NCBI RefSeq assembly: GCF_000724545.1
Contig: NZ_JHBV01000030.1
Span: 1 to 64,000, forward strand
Reading direction: 5' to 3'
Length of the DNA stretch: 64,000 nt
Origin: Aureispira sp. CCB-QB1
Lineage (GTDB): Bacteria > Bacteroidota > Bacteroidia > Chitinophagales > Saprospiraceae
The notes below the pieces were generated by a model. It was not told where the DNA came from, made no database searches, and worked only from the letters and a program-made list of their open reading frames with translations. Positions within the stretch are counted from its first letter, which is position 1; the number at the start of each line of letters is the position of its first letter. Positions 9,300 to 18,470 of the stretch are shown here, piece by piece. Made by a program: the position numbers and the translations under genes.

Positions 9300-10190
9300 A
9301 TGGCAAAGGAATTATTTGACTTTAAGGCATTTCAAGCATTAAAATATGCAGAATACAAAAAACAACACGCTAAAACAGCTGTTGTAAAAAAAGCAAAAGC
9401 AGGTCTAGTATTTACAAAGTATAACCTTGGTAGCAAAAAGAAAATTGCTGTTTTTATTCCTTTTCTAAAATGGGACGAAGCAGACAAAGCCTATAAAGCA
9501 TTAAAAAAAGACAAGAGTATCCACTTAGTTAAATGGACTTCTTTGGTAAAAGCAACTCAAGGCAAAGGTGAAATCACTTTAGAAATCAAAAAAGGAGGTC
9601 TAACAGCAGATGTCATTGTAGAAGAATTGAACGAGCTATTTGACAAAACAATTAAATTAAAACTAAATGTAACGGGTACATCAGAAGATGCTTCTGAAAT
9701 TGATACCAATACAGAGCTTGAACCTGAAACTAAGACTGAACCCAATAATAACACGGACGATACGCTTGAAGAAGAAACGGAACTAAGTACATTAGGTGAC
9801 TTGAAAAGCGCATTCCAAGAGGCTAAAAAGATTTACGATCAAGTTGCAAAAGTAGACAGTTCTAAAAAGCCTAAGGTAATACTTTCTGCTTGGAATAAAA
9901 TTGAAGAATTGATGCCTCAATTGGAGACTTTCATTTCTAGCTCTGATAAAGACAAACAAGTAGAAGCGGCTAAAAAAATTAATGAAGCGGCTAAAACTAT
10001 TCAGAATAAACTTCAACCTCATATTGACAAAATTAGAGCAAAACAAGGAGAAAAATCTAATAGCAATTTAGATACCTTAACTAGCGGTATTAGCAACAAA
10101 GCAGCTCAGTTATTATCTAAATACAAAGACCAAATTGAATCTATCGAAGGTTTGGCAGAAAAATTACAAAACATCAGTCAAATTGCCTAA
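9300..10190 (+). CDS. Protein of unknown function, acidic linker and helical tail
   Basis: A 296-residue protein I do not recognise. The N-terminal 120 residues are basic with alternating strands and helices (KKIAVFIPFLKWDEADKAYK, IHLVKWTSLVKATQGKGE). A strongly acidic, Thr/Asn/Glu-rich linker spans about 125-165, and the rest (170-296) is predicted by eye to be long amphipathic helices (DLKSAFQEAKKIYDQVAK, KIEELMPQLETFISS). No signal peptide or membrane segment is seen. It follows the preceding unknown gene by 74 nt on the same strand and ends at a good terminator, so the two probably form an operon. Confidence 0.7.
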   Translation: MAKELFDFKAFQALKYAEYKKQHAKTAVVKKAKAGLVFTKYNLGSKKKIAVFIPFLKWDEADKAYKALKKDKSIHLVKWTSLVKATQGKGEITLEIKKGGLTADVIVEELNELFDKTIKLKLNVTGTSEDASEIDTNTELEPETKTEPNNNTDDTLEEETELSTLGDLKSAFQEAKKIYDQVAKVDSSKKPKVILSAWNKIEELMPQLETFISSSDKDKQVEAAKKINEAAKTIQNKLQPHIDKIRAKQGEKSNSNLDTLTSGISNKAAQLLSKYKDQIESIEGLAEKLQNISQIA

Positions 10191-10263
10191 ATTGCTCCGT
10201 AAGCAGCGACTAGGAAAAGCGCTGTTTTAAGACTCGAATTATACAATACATTTAATATAAATC

Positions 10264-10297
10264 AAAGGTTGTGTTCAATGAATGCAACCTTTTTTGT
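10264..10297 (+). terminator. Terminator after the unknown gene pair
   Basis: AAAGGTTG (10264-10271) pairs perfectly with CAACCTTT (10285-10292), followed by T's. The rest of the 328-nt gap up to the adenine deaminase gene shows no gene. Confidence 0.8.
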
Positions 10298-10518
10298 TGA
10301 AGTAGATGAGCATAAAAACTAAGTTTATTTATAGTATTAATCGAAAAGCAAAGAGGAAACAGTTCGATGTTACGATACAGTAGCCCCCAAGATGTTTTTT
10401 GATAAAAAATCGTACAAAAAGAAATGCAGTTTACTTGTATATTTTCTAAACGATTAGTTATTTTAATTAAATTTGGATTTAACTTTTTGTCTCTCAAACT
10501 ACTCAAATTGGACTAAGT

Positions 10519-12141
10519 ATGATAATCAAAACTAATTACGTTGATATAAACAATCGAACCATCTTTGCTGCTAAAATTGAGCTAAAGGACAAAAAAATAG
10601 CTCAAATTACTCCCATTAATGAATCAGTGGAAGGCTATGCTATTCCTGGATTTGTCGATGCACATGTGCACATAGAAAGTTCTATGCTCATTCCTTCTGA
10701 GTTTGCCCGTTTAGCAGTCATTCACGGTTCCGTCGGAACGGTCTCTGATCCTCATGAAATTGCTAATGTAATGGGGCTTGAAGGGGTTTATTATATGATT
10801 GAAAATGGGAAAAAAGTGCCCTTTAAGTTTAATTTTGGGGCTCCTTCTTGTGTTCCTGCTACTAGTTTTGAAACAGCAGGGGCAGAAATTGATGTGGAAG
10901 GAATCAAAACATTGATGGCGGACAACGACATCAAATATATGGCAGAAATGATGAATTACCCTGGGGTAATTTTTGAGGATCCCATGGTTATGGCTAAACT
11001 AGCAGCTGCCAAGGCTGCTAACAAACCTATTGATGGGCATGCTCCAGGTGTTCGAGGGGAACAAATTCAAAAATACATTCAGGCAGGTATTAGTACCGAT
11101 CACGAATGTTTTGAATTGGAAGAAGCCTTGGAAAAACTCAGCTTGGGTATGAAAGTTATCATTCGAGAAGGTTCTGCTGCTAAAAATTTTGACACCTTAA
11201 TTTCTATACTTCCCGAGCATACAGCTAACGTTATGTTTTGTTCGGATGATAAACATCCTGATGACCTTATGTTGGGTCATATCAACCAACTAGCAGCAAG
11301 AGCAGTGGCACAGGGTATTCCCTTATTTGATGTCCTTCAAGTTGCCTGCATCAACCCAGTACAACATTACAATTTAGATATTGGATTATTACAAGTGGGC
11401 GATTGGGCAGACTTTGCCATTGTAAAAGATCTACAGAATTTTGAAGTTGAAGCTACCTATATCAATGGGCAACTTGTTGCTCAAGACGGTAAATCACTTA
11501 TTCATAGAGTGGATGAAGTAGCTATTAATAACTTCAATACCTACCCTAAAGAGGCTAAAGAGTTTGTCTGTGTTCCTCAAACAGAAACCCTTCATGTGAT
11601 CAAAGCAATTGATGGCGCCTTGATTACTGAAAGTTTTGAAGCCCCTGCCAAAATTGAGCAGGGCAATACCATATCTAACACCGAAACAGATGTTCTCAAA
11701 ATGGTCGTTGTGAATCGTTATTCCAATACACCTCCCGCTGTTGCCTTTATCAATGGATTTAATTTAAAAGAAGGGGCATTGGCATCTTGTGTAGGACACG
11801 ATTCTCACAATATTATTGCGGTCGGAACAGATGATGATGCCATTTGTAAAGCAGTTAATTTAATTATAAAAAACAAAGGGGGTATTTCGGCAATTGGTTC
11901 TCAACAAGAACACGTTTTGCCACTTCCTGTCGCTGGTATTATGTCAACCGATGAAGGTGAGCTTGTCGCCAATTTATATTCTACAATTGACCGATTTTCA
12001 AAGGAGCAATTGGGCTGTAGTCTAAGAGCCCCTTTTATGACACTATCTTTTATGGCTTTGTTGGTTATTCCTAGATTAAAATTAAGTGACAAAGGGCTAT
12101 TTGATGGAGGTGATTTCAAATTTACGCCTTTATTTGTATAA
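10519..12141 (+). CDS. ade: Adenine deaminase
   Basis: A 540-residue metal-dependent amidohydrolase that converts adenine to hypoxanthine and ammonia in purine salvage. Motifs in order: [14 protein letters not shown] (metal ligands His-x-His), [34 protein letters not shown], and the C-terminal domain motif [12 protein letters not shown] that marks the Ade subfamily. The length is a little under the approximately 590 residues common in this family. It is cytoplasmic and monocistronic, with the convergent flippase-like gene downstream. Confidence 0.95.
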   Translation: MIIKTNYVDINNRTIFAAKIELKDKKIAQITPINESVEGYAIPGFVDAHVHIESSMLIPSEFARLAVIHGSVGTVSDPHEIANVMGLEGVYYMIENGKKVPFKFNFGAPSCVPATSFETAGAEIDVEGIKTLMADNDIKYMAEMMNYPGVIFEDPMVMAKLAAAKAANKPIDGHAPGVRGEQIQKYIQAGISTDHECFELEEALEKLSLGMKVIIREGSAAKNFDTLISILPEHTANVMFCSDDKHPDDLMLGHINQLAARAVAQGIPLFDVLQVACINPVQHYNLDIGLLQVGDWADFAIVKDLQNFEVEATYINGQLVAQDGKSLIHRVDEVAINNFNTYPKEAKEFVCVPQTETLHVIKAIDGALITESFEAPAKIEQGNTISNTETDVLKMVVVNRYSNTPPAVAFINGFNLKEGALASCVGHDSHNIIAVGTDDDAICKAVNLIIKNKGGISAIGSQQEHVLPLPVAGIMSTDEGELVANLYSTIDRFSKEQLGCSLRAPFMTLSFMALLVIPRLKLSDKGLFDGGDFKFTPLFV

Positions 12142-12207
12142 AGCTATCTATAATGGGTACAATAGTTCGTTCCAAAATGAATGGGCTATTGTATTCCTAT
12201 TCCTTTA

Positions 12208-13311
12208 CTAAGGCTGAATAGTGCATTCCCTACTAGAAGTAACAGGCATTTGCTCCTCGCTTTCAGCTTCTTTTTCATTCCATCCCAAGCGAGCAATCAA
12301 AAAAGCCCCAACAACAGATGGCAACACAACATTGATCATCCAAAGACTAAACGTAGCAGACAAGATCGCCATTGATGCATCTTCTTTTACAGTCAAATAT
12401 CCCAAGATTAACACGGCAATATTACCTCTTGCCAATAGACCTGTTGAGGGTGGTAACGGTATTCCTGTTTGCAATAAATAGACGATTATGACCCCCAAAA
12501 AAGCGCTTAAAATGTTCGCATCAAATCCAAAAAAGAAAAGCAGGCAAACATACTGAGAAGAATAAATCCAGTAACGTGTTATTGAATAGCCTAAGGCTTC
12601 TATTAATTCTTTGTTATTGTAATAATCAAAAGAAGAACGTTGCATCTTCATCGCCCAGTTTCTTGTCCATTTAAACTTCATGCTATACGGCACAATTTTT
12701 CGTAGATTAAAATAGATTCCCAACAAACAACTCGATGCGACTCCACCCACTAAGATCAAGCTACTTAACAATGCTTCATGGATAGGAATAAGTCCCCCAT
12801 AAAATGCGCCCATCAATCCCCACCATCCTCCAACAACCAAAACAATCCATTGGCTAGAAATACCAACCATTGTTGCCCAAATAGCCAATAAGCGGTTTTG
12901 GGGAGATACCATCATTACACGTCCTCCATACTCTCCTACTCTATTGGGTGTAAACAAAGAACAACTCAATCCGATTAGCACTACTTTTAGGGCTTGGAAA
13001 AATGAAATAGATTCAATTTTACGCATCAAAGCTAGCCATTTTTGAGTTTCAAAAAACCAATTCAAAGGCATTAATACAAGTACAAGCATCAATAAAGGAA
13101 CTTTTTTCCAAGACAAATGCTGCCAAAATTCTACTCCTAATTTTTGCAAGGTCAAATCTTCTCTGCCAAAAATTTGATGATATAGAATAGCTCCCAAAAC
13201 AATAACCAATGTCAGTTTTAGAATACGTACAAAAAATTTATGTTGTGCTAACGACTTAAAAAGAAAGCCTTTACCTTTAATAGATAGCGATGATGTTGTA
13301 TTTGTATGCAT
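12208..13311 (-). CDS. Lysylphosphatidylglycerol synthase/flippase-type integral membrane protein
   Basis: A 367-residue polytopic membrane protein with about eight hydrophobic segments, of the UPF0104/LPG-synthase transmembrane family. Family-typical features are a cytosolic Lys-rich start, the segment LIGLSCSLFTPNRVGEYGGR (the P-x-R-x-G-E signature) and a late LLQTGIPLPPSTGLLARG loop. In this family the membrane part alone (no acyl-CoA transferase domain) is associated with lipid flipping or with glycosyl-lipid metabolism; the substrate is unknown. It is divergent from ruvC, with 152 nt between the two starts. Confidence 0.75.
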   Translation of the reverse strand: MHTNTTSSLSIKGKGFLFKSLAQHKFFVRILKLTLVIVLGAILYHQIFGREDLTLQKLGVEFWQHLSWKKVPLLMLVLVLMPLNWFFETQKWLALMRKIESISFFQALKVVLIGLSCSLFTPNRVGEYGGRVMMVSPQNRLLAIWATMVGISSQWIVLVVGGWWGLMGAFYGGLIPIHEALLSSLILVGGVASSCLLGIYFNLRKIVPYSMKFKWTRNWAMKMQRSSFDYYNNKELIEALGYSITRYWIYSSQYVCLLFFFGFDANILSAFLGVIIVYLLQTGIPLPPSTGLLARGNIAVLILGYLTVKEDASMAILSATFSLWMINVVLPSVVGAFLIARLGWNEKEAESEEQMPVTSSRECTIQP

Positions 13312-13400
13312 GTTGCAAATTTACAAGAATTTACTAATCTTCTGTAAGATCGTAAGCTTCTAATTTTGTGTCTCAAAAAAAGAAACAATTTGTTTTTCGC

Positions 13401-13429
13401 TTTGTTTTTTAAACTTGTTTGTATCTTTG
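13401..13429 (+). promoter_or_regulatory. Promoter of ruvC
   Basis: TTTG at 13401-13404, 17 nt spacer, then TATCTTTG at 13422-13429 fits the Bacteroidota -33/-7 consensus. It lies 34 nt before the ruvC ATG. Confidence 0.6.
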
Positions 13430-13463
13430 TCTTTTACCAATTAGCAAATAACGAACTAAACGT

Positions 13464-14030
13464 ATGAGCATAAAACCAAAAATCATATTGGGCATAGACC
13501 CTGGTAGCAATGTCTTGGGCTATGCCTTTATACAAGTTATTAACAAAAAAAAGCCGCGCATTATTACAATGGGCACCCTCAGTATGGCTAAATATGACAA
13601 TCATGGTCAAAAGTTAGCACATATTTTTACAGAACTTCAAAAACTTATCCAACTTTACCAACCTACAGATGCAGGCATCGAAGCTCCTTTTTATGGTAAA
13701 AACGTGCAATCTATGCTAAAACTAGGTAGAGCTCAAGGAGTTGCTATGGTAGCCATTGCTCAGAAAGGCATTCCCGTTGAAGAATATTCTCCTCGTAGCA
13801 TAAAAAAAGCTGTTACAGGTAATGGAAATGCCTCCAAAGAACAGATTGCTAGAATGTTGCCACACGTCGTAGATGGAGATATTAAAACAGACCTCTTGGA
13901 TGCTACGGATGCCCTAGGGGTTGCTTTTTGTCATCACATCCAAACTCAAGGAATGGCTTTAGGGCAAAAAAAATACAACGACTGGGGTAGTTTTTTAAAA
14001 GATAACCCTAATAAAAGAGCAAAATTTTAG
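13464..14030 (+). CDS. ruvC: Holliday junction resolvase RuvC
   Basis: A 188-residue endonuclease that cuts Holliday junctions together with RuvAB. The RNase H-like acidic residues are visible: Asp12 in LGIDPGSNVLGYA, Glu in AGIEAPFYGKN, and the pair in LLDATDALGVAFCH. The family motif RAQGVAM is also present. Size is typical. It has its own promoter; the downstream 518-nt gap separates it from dnaB and contains repeats, so the two are probably not co-transcribed. Confidence 0.95.
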   Translation: MSIKPKIILGIDPGSNVLGYAFIQVINKKKPRIITMGTLSMAKYDNHGQKLAHIFTELQKLIQLYQPTDAGIEAPFYGKNVQSMLKLGRAQGVAMVAIAQKGIPVEEYSPRSIKKAVTGNGNASKEQIARMLPHVVDGDIKTDLLDATDALGVAFCHHIQTQGMALGQKKYNDWGSFLKDNPNKRAKF

Positions 14031-14267
14031 TCGTTTTGCCTATTGAATGGCATACCCTCTTCTACTTTTATAACTGCCTATTCATACTGCTTTGAAGAAT
14101 AAAAAGCTTATTATTAACAAGCAAAAATCTCAAAAACAGAAAGATTTTTTTGACACATTATTCACAAAAAAGATAGAATCTATCTAAGCACTTTTTTGTC
14201 CTTGCTAAAAATAAAGCGTATTTTTGTAGGCTTACTCTTAAGAAGTATTTACGAATCATTTCATGTT

Positions 14268-14346
14268 TAAGTAATCGTTCAGAAAAAATTATATAAACCA
14301 CGCTAGCAACGTAGCTAACTAAAAGCAAAACGCTCACGAAGTAAAC
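14268..14346. repeat. Truncated family B element joined to a family A repeat
   Basis: 14268-14297 matches the start of element B2 at 29 of 30 positions (TAAGTAATCGTTCAGAAAAA and onward). It then switches abruptly to a family A sequence (14298-14346: CACGCTAGCAACGTAGCTAA ... CGCTCACGAAGTAAAC). The following bases, AACAACC then a T-run and G, resemble the next part of B2, so A may have inserted into B. Confidence 0.6.
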
Positions 14347-14365
14347 AACCTTTTTTGTAAAGACA

Positions 14366-14433
14366 TCAACTTAGTTTTTCAATTTCTTATAAACTAAAAA
14401 AGGCAACTTGCCTTAAATTAATAACTAAGTTGA
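14366..14433. repeat. Nested inverted repeats upstream of dnaB
   Basis: TCAACTTAGTT (14366-14376) and AACTAAGTTGA (14423-14433) are exact reverse complements. Inside them lies AAGGCAA-C-TTGCCTT (14400-14414), another perfect hairpin. Together they could form a branched structure in the long leader region of dnaB. No gene is visible in the 518-nt gap 14031-14548. Confidence 0.6.
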
Positions 14434-14548
14434 CGGACTCCTTTGGGCAGACTACGATTAAAAAAACATTAGAATTAAAAAAATGATTTTGTAGCATTTA
14501 CAACATCAACTCTAACATCAACTAACCAGTATAGATTACAAGGATATA

Positions 14549-17089
14549 ATGGACGAGAATAAAAATTTCACAAAAAAATTTACTAAAAAGAAAGATGCTT
14601 TCTCTGAGCACGGGAAGGTGCAACCTCAAGCTATTAACTTAGAAGAGGCGGTACTTGGTGCATTAATGCTTGATAAAGATGCCGTTGCTTTGATTATTGA
14701 TATTTTACGTCCTGCTTCTTTTTATAGGGAAGCTCATCAGCATATTTATAAAGCTATCTGTGTACTCTTTGAAAAAAGCCATCCTATTGACTTGTTAACA
14801 GTGACAGAGGAGTTGAAGAAAATGGGGAAACTGGAAATGGTCGGAGGACCTTATCAATTAGTAGAATTGACCAATCGTGTCGCTTCGTCTGCTAACATTG
14901 AATTCCATGCCCGAATCATAGCTCAAAAATTTATTCAGAGAGAACTAATCAGAAGTTCTACCGAAACCATCCGAGCTGCTTATGAAGATACGGTAGATGT
15001 TTTTGACTTGCTCGATAGCGCAGAGCAAAATTTATTCAACATCACAGAACAGAACCTAAGCCGTGGCTCGTTGGGTATGAGTACATTGGTCAATATGGCT
15101 GTTAAACAGCTGGAGGAAATGAGTGGAAAAGAAGAGGGCTTAACAGGGGTTCCTACAGGTTTTGTCAATTTGGATAAATTGACATCGGGTTGGCAGCCTT
15201 CTGATTTAATTATTATTGCAGCTCGACCAGGTATGGGAAAGTGTTTGGGCAAAGGCACGAAAGTGCTCAAATATGATGGACAACTTGAAAAAGTCGAAAA
15301 TATCCAAGTTGGAGATTTATTGATGGGAGATGATTCCACGCCTCGAACAGTTGCGTCTATTGCTCGTGGCAAAGAAAAAATGTACTGGATTTATCAAAAT
15401 GAAGGCATTCCTTACAGAGTCAATGAAAGTCATGTCTTGTCACTAAAATCTAGTGCTACTTATGATTCTTATGCCAAAGGAGAGGTCTTAAATATTTCTG
15501 TTAAAGACTGGCTTGGCAAATCGGATTCTTTTAAATCTAATTTCAAAGGATATAAAGTTCCTGTTGATTTTCAAGCACAAACAACCTCATTGCCTTCTTA
15601 TTTCATTGGTTTGTGGTTAGGTCTTGGTACAGGTACAGCTAATCATGCATCATATAAAACACAAAACCAAAAAGCGGTTCGTTATATTCGTCAATTTGCG
15701 ACACAACAAAACTTGTCAATTGAAACCAGACAGTTAAGAGAAAATATTTCTCAGTCTACTGTTGAGCACTCTCAAATATCTAGTGGTTATAGTTTGATGA
15801 ATGATTTACAGCAATTGAACTTAATTAAAAACAAACATATTCCGACAGAATATCTTATCAACTCCTCAAACAAGCGTTTGGATTTATTGGCAGGGTTCAT
15901 TGATAGTAGTGGGCGTTATATCGCTGCATCCGATTGCTATGAAATTGCCATAACAGAGCTATCTATCGCTGAACAACTTAAGTTTTTATGTGATTCTCTA
16001 GGATTTAGAACCTCATTGGTAAGCACCGAAAAATCCCAAACCTCATCATCTAGCCTTGCTACTTATACCCTTTCTATTCGTGGTAACATTGCCAATATTC
16101 CTGTAAGGATCAACAACCAAGCCGAAGTTCGTGCTTATCAAAAAGATTGGCGCTTAACGGATATTCGAGTTGAAGAAGACATAGTAGACGATTATTATGG
16201 TTTTACTCTAGATAAAAACCACCTGTTTTTATTAGAGGATATGACTGTGACACACAATACTTCTTTTACAATGGCTGTCGCTAGAAATGCTGCTATTGAG
16301 TTCAACAAAGGAGTTGCCTTTTTCTCTTTAGAGATGTCTTCATTGCAGTTGGTCAATCGTTTAATTTCTATGGAAACAGAAATTGCTTCTGAAAAATTAC
16401 GTAAAGGACAATTGGAAGACTACGAATGGCAACAACTACATGCTCAAGTCGATAAACTAAGTAATGTTCCATTGTATATTGATGATACACCTGGTATTAG
16501 TATCTTTGAACTACGCGCTAAGTGCCGCCGTTTAAAAATGCAACACGACATTCAGATGGTTATTATTGACTACCTACAATTGATGACTGGTGGTGGCGAT
16601 AATAAAGGCAATCGAGAACAAGAGATTTCGATGATTTCTCGTGGTTTAAAAGGATTGGCAAAAGAGTTAAATGTTCCTGTTATTGCACTTTCTCAATTGT
16701 CTCGTGCTGTAGAAACTCGTGGAGGGTCTAAACGTCCTCAATTATCGGATTTGAGGGAGTCTGGAGCCATCGAGCAAGATGCAGATATTGTATCCTTTAT
16801 TTATCGTCCAGAGTATTATCAAATTTTAGAAGATGAAGAAGGGAATTCGCTCAAAGGTATTGGAGAAATTATTGTCGCTAAACACCGTAACGGAGCGTTG
16901 GATTCTGTTCGCCTTAAGTGGGATGGGCAATATGCAAAATTCTCAAATTTAGATGATGATGCCTTTACTGGTTTGGATGATTCAAGTTTCTTTGATCAAG
17001 CTAACAACGAATTAAGCGGAGAAACTTTTTCGTCTAAGATGAATGAAGCTAATGAAAACAATAATGGGATTGATGATGTTCCATTCTAG
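14549..17089 (+). CDS. dnaB: Replicative DNA helicase DnaB containing an intein
   Basis: An 846-codon gene for the replication-fork helicase; removing the intein leaves 507 residues, normal for DnaB. The N-terminal domain (INLEEAVLGALMLDKDAV) begins near residue 28, and the RecA-like ATPase starts near 200 (GLTGVPTGFVNLDKLTSGW). The Walker A motif RPGMGK ends at residue 231 and is interrupted there; extein resumes with TSF at 571. Walker B/H2 (MVIIDYLQLM), SQLSRAVETRG, DLRESGAIEQDADIV and the Arg-finger region (VAKHRNGALD) are all intact. Because the P-loop is split, helicase activity must depend on protein splicing. The C-terminus carries a disordered Asn/Glu tail ending in DDVPF. Confidence 0.95.
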   Translation: MDENKNFTKKFTKKKDAFSEHGKVQPQAINLEEAVLGALMLDKDAVALIIDILRPASFYREAHQHIYKAICVLFEKSHPIDLLTVTEELKKMGKLEMVGGPYQLVELTNRVASSANIEFHARIIAQKFIQRELIRSSTETIRAAYEDTVDVFDLLDSAEQNLFNITEQNLSRGSLGMSTLVNMAVKQLEEMSGKEEGLTGVPTGFVNLDKLTSGWQPSDLIIIAARPGMGKCLGKGTKVLKYDGQLEKVENIQVGDLLMGDDSTPRTVASIARGKEKMYWIYQNEGIPYRVNESHVLSLKSSATYDSYAKGEVLNISVKDWLGKSDSFKSNFKGYKVPVDFQAQTTSLPSYFIGLWLGLGTGTANHASYKTQNQKAVRYIRQFATQQNLSIETRQLRENISQSTVEHSQISSGYSLMNDLQQLNLIKNKHIPTEYLINSSNKRLDLLAGFIDSSGRYIAASDCYEIAITELSIAEQLKFLCDSLGFRTSLVSTEKSQTSSSSLATYTLSIRGNIANIPVRINNQAEVRAYQKDWRLTDIRVEEDIVDDYYGFTLDKNHLFLLEDMTVTHNTSFTMAVARNAAIEFNKGVAFFSLEMSSLQLVNRLISMETEIASEKLRKGQLEDYEWQQLHAQVDKLSNVPLYIDDTPGISIFELRAKCRRLKMQHDIQMVIIDYLQLMTGGGDNKGNREQEISMISRGLKGLAKELNVPVIALSQLSRAVETRGGSKRPQLSDLRESGAIEQDADIVSFIYRPEYYQILEDEEGNSLKGIGEIIVAKHRNGALDSVRLKWDGQYAKFSNLDDDAFTGLDDSSFFDQANNELSGETFSSKMNEANENNNGIDDVPF
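15242..16258 (+). mobile_element. Intein in the DnaB P-loop, degenerate LAGLIDADG endonuclease
   Basis: A 339-residue in-frame insertion between Lys and Thr of the Walker A motif (GMGK/T), a known DnaB intein site. It starts with Cys1 (CLGKGTKV), has block B with NESH (His64), and ends with the splice motif VTHN followed by extein Thr+1, so splicing residues are complete. An endonuclease domain sits between (about 110-290). Its two LAGLIDADG helices are recognisable, FIGLWLGLG (121-129) and LAGFIDSSG (216-224), but the catalytic Asp positions carry Leu128 and Ser223. The endonuclease is therefore probably inactive while splicing is kept. Confidence 0.92.
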
Positions 17090-17313
17090 CCTATACGCAA
17101 GCCTTGGTATTTTTCTCTAAGGAAAATTTATCGTTTTTCTTTTACTTATGAGAACAATAACAAAAAGTTAACATTTTTTTTTGAAAAAAACTTTTTTTTA
17201 CAGTCAACATTAATTTAGATTCCTTGTTAATTATAATACAATCACTTATCCGTATCTATTCCTTCTAATGTAACCTTTAGAACCTTAGCAGATACACCGT
17301 AAGAATATAAAAC

Positions 17314-17406
17314 AAGAGTCTTATGCAAAGACTCTTCATTCGGCAACAACAATAGTTGCACAGCTAGTTGACAGGGAATGAATTATAATTTGTATTATAT
17401 AATTCA
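17314..17406 (+). other. Three consecutive hairpins upstream of the HNH-type gene
   Basis: AAGAGTCTT/AAGACTCTT (17314-17322 with 17328-17336), GCAAC/GTTGC (17343-17347 with 17355-17359) and TGAATTATA/TATAATTCA (17379-17387 with 17398-17406) follow each other within 93 nt, 45 nt before the ATG at 17451. The last is a perfect nine-base inverted repeat and could be an operator. The rest of the 361-nt gap after dnaB shows nothing I can name. Confidence 0.55.
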
Positions 17407-17450
17407 TACCACCTAACTATGCATGTCAATGATTAAAATATTATACACAC

Positions 17451-18050
17451 ATGGAAACTACTAATACTATCAAGAGCTTCTGGAACGAGCGTTGGGCGAA
17501 AGTAAAAACTAGAGTTCCCACCAAACAAAAAGATTACTACTTTTCCGATTATGGTCGAGTTAAAAGTATAGACAAAGTCACAAAAAAGGAGCAACTTTTG
17601 AAAGGTTCAAAAACCGTTCAAGGTTTTATGCTTTTAAATTTAAGGCTAGAAGGTGACTCAACACAAGGGTGCTATATTCACAAACTGGTAGCAGAGGAGT
17701 TTTGTCCTAAAGACAATGAAAATCAAAAATTTGTAGTTCATTTGGACCAAGATAATTTAAACAACCATTACCAAAATTTGAAATGGATGTCGCAGCGAGA
17801 AATGACAGATTTTCAGATTAAAAATGGCGTTTATGATCCTAAGAATAGAAAACCTTCTCCATTGAATAAAATGAACCCGACGAGAGTTCGTCTGCTAAAA
17901 CAACGTCTCAAAGAGGGAAAAACCAAAAAACAAATTTTGGCTAAAAACTTCAATATTACAATGGCTCAACTCAGAAAGATTGAGAAGGGTATTGATTGGG
18001 GCTACATTACTTTAGATGACGATGATAATAAAAGTTCTACTTCCTCCTAA
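17451..18050 (+). CDS. NUMOD4/HNH-type endonuclease-like protein with C-terminal HTH
   Basis: A 199-residue protein. Residues 12-65 match the NUMOD4 pattern (ERWAKV ... YYFSDYGRVKSID ... LLKGSKTVQGFMLLNLR), followed by an HNH_3-like region: YIHKLVAEEF (His77), VVHLDQDNLNNHYQNLKW (His97, Asn104/105, Asn109-Leu110, Trp112). The usual Asn before the central His is Val. The C-terminal part (about 135-185) resembles the helix-turn-helix segments found at the end of homing endonucleases (LKEGKTKKQILAKNFNITMA). Such proteins are typically free-standing homing or phage-type nucleases, or DNA-binding derivatives. It follows the intein-bearing dnaB. Activity is uncertain because of the altered motif. 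Confidence 0.75.
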   Translation: METTNTIKSFWNERWAKVKTRVPTKQKDYYFSDYGRVKSIDKVTKKEQLLKGSKTVQGFMLLNLRLEGDSTQGCYIHKLVAEEFCPKDNENQKFVVHLDQDNLNNHYQNLKWMSQREMTDFQIKNGVYDPKNRKPSPLNKMNPTRVRLLKQRLKEGKTKKQILAKNFNITMAQLRKIEKGIDWGYITLDDDDNKSSTSS

Positions 18051-18334
18051 ACGTGTTCGCCAATATCCTAAAATTAATTAGTGGGATGCTTTGTCTTCAA
18101 CATCATTGATAAACAACTATTAGTAAAGCCTTAACACATTTCACTAATTCTACTATCATTACACTAACCAAAGTTGCCATTTTTTATTTCAAAAAATAGG
18201 TAACATTTAAAATAAAAAATGCATTAAAGTTCAATTACAAAACAAAACACCACTGCCGATGAAGTAAATGAATTTTAATCTTACTTTTAAAGTCACATTA
18301 CCTTTTTAATTATGCTAAGTTTTAAAGGTGTATG

Positions 18335-18372
18335 AAACAAGCTTTCTTTTTTAAGGTAGCTTGTTTTTTTTG
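18335..18372 (+). terminator. Strong terminator far from any annotated gene end
   Basis: AAACAAGCT (18335-18343) pairs with AGCTTGTTT (18358-18366), followed by a long T-run. It is 285 nt after the stop of the HNH-type gene and 290 nt before the next gene, so it ends either a long 3' UTR or an unannotated small RNA. Confidence 0.75.
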
Positions 18373-18470
18373 TACTATCAATACCATCTCCTTCTAACAG
18401 TATTTATAAAATTAGAACTTTAATAAGTTGAATTCACATTTTATCTTATTTTTGTTCTATTCTAGAATAG

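Noticed and set aside
10252-10506. Minus-strand open frame of 84 codons
   Set aside because: It contains the terminator hairpin at 10264-10297, has no recognisable features, and its composition is that of intergenic DNA.
12158-12193. TACAATAG/CTATTGTA hairpin as terminator between ade and the flippase-like gene
   Set aside because: The loop is 20 nt and neither side has a T-run, so it is not a convincing terminator.
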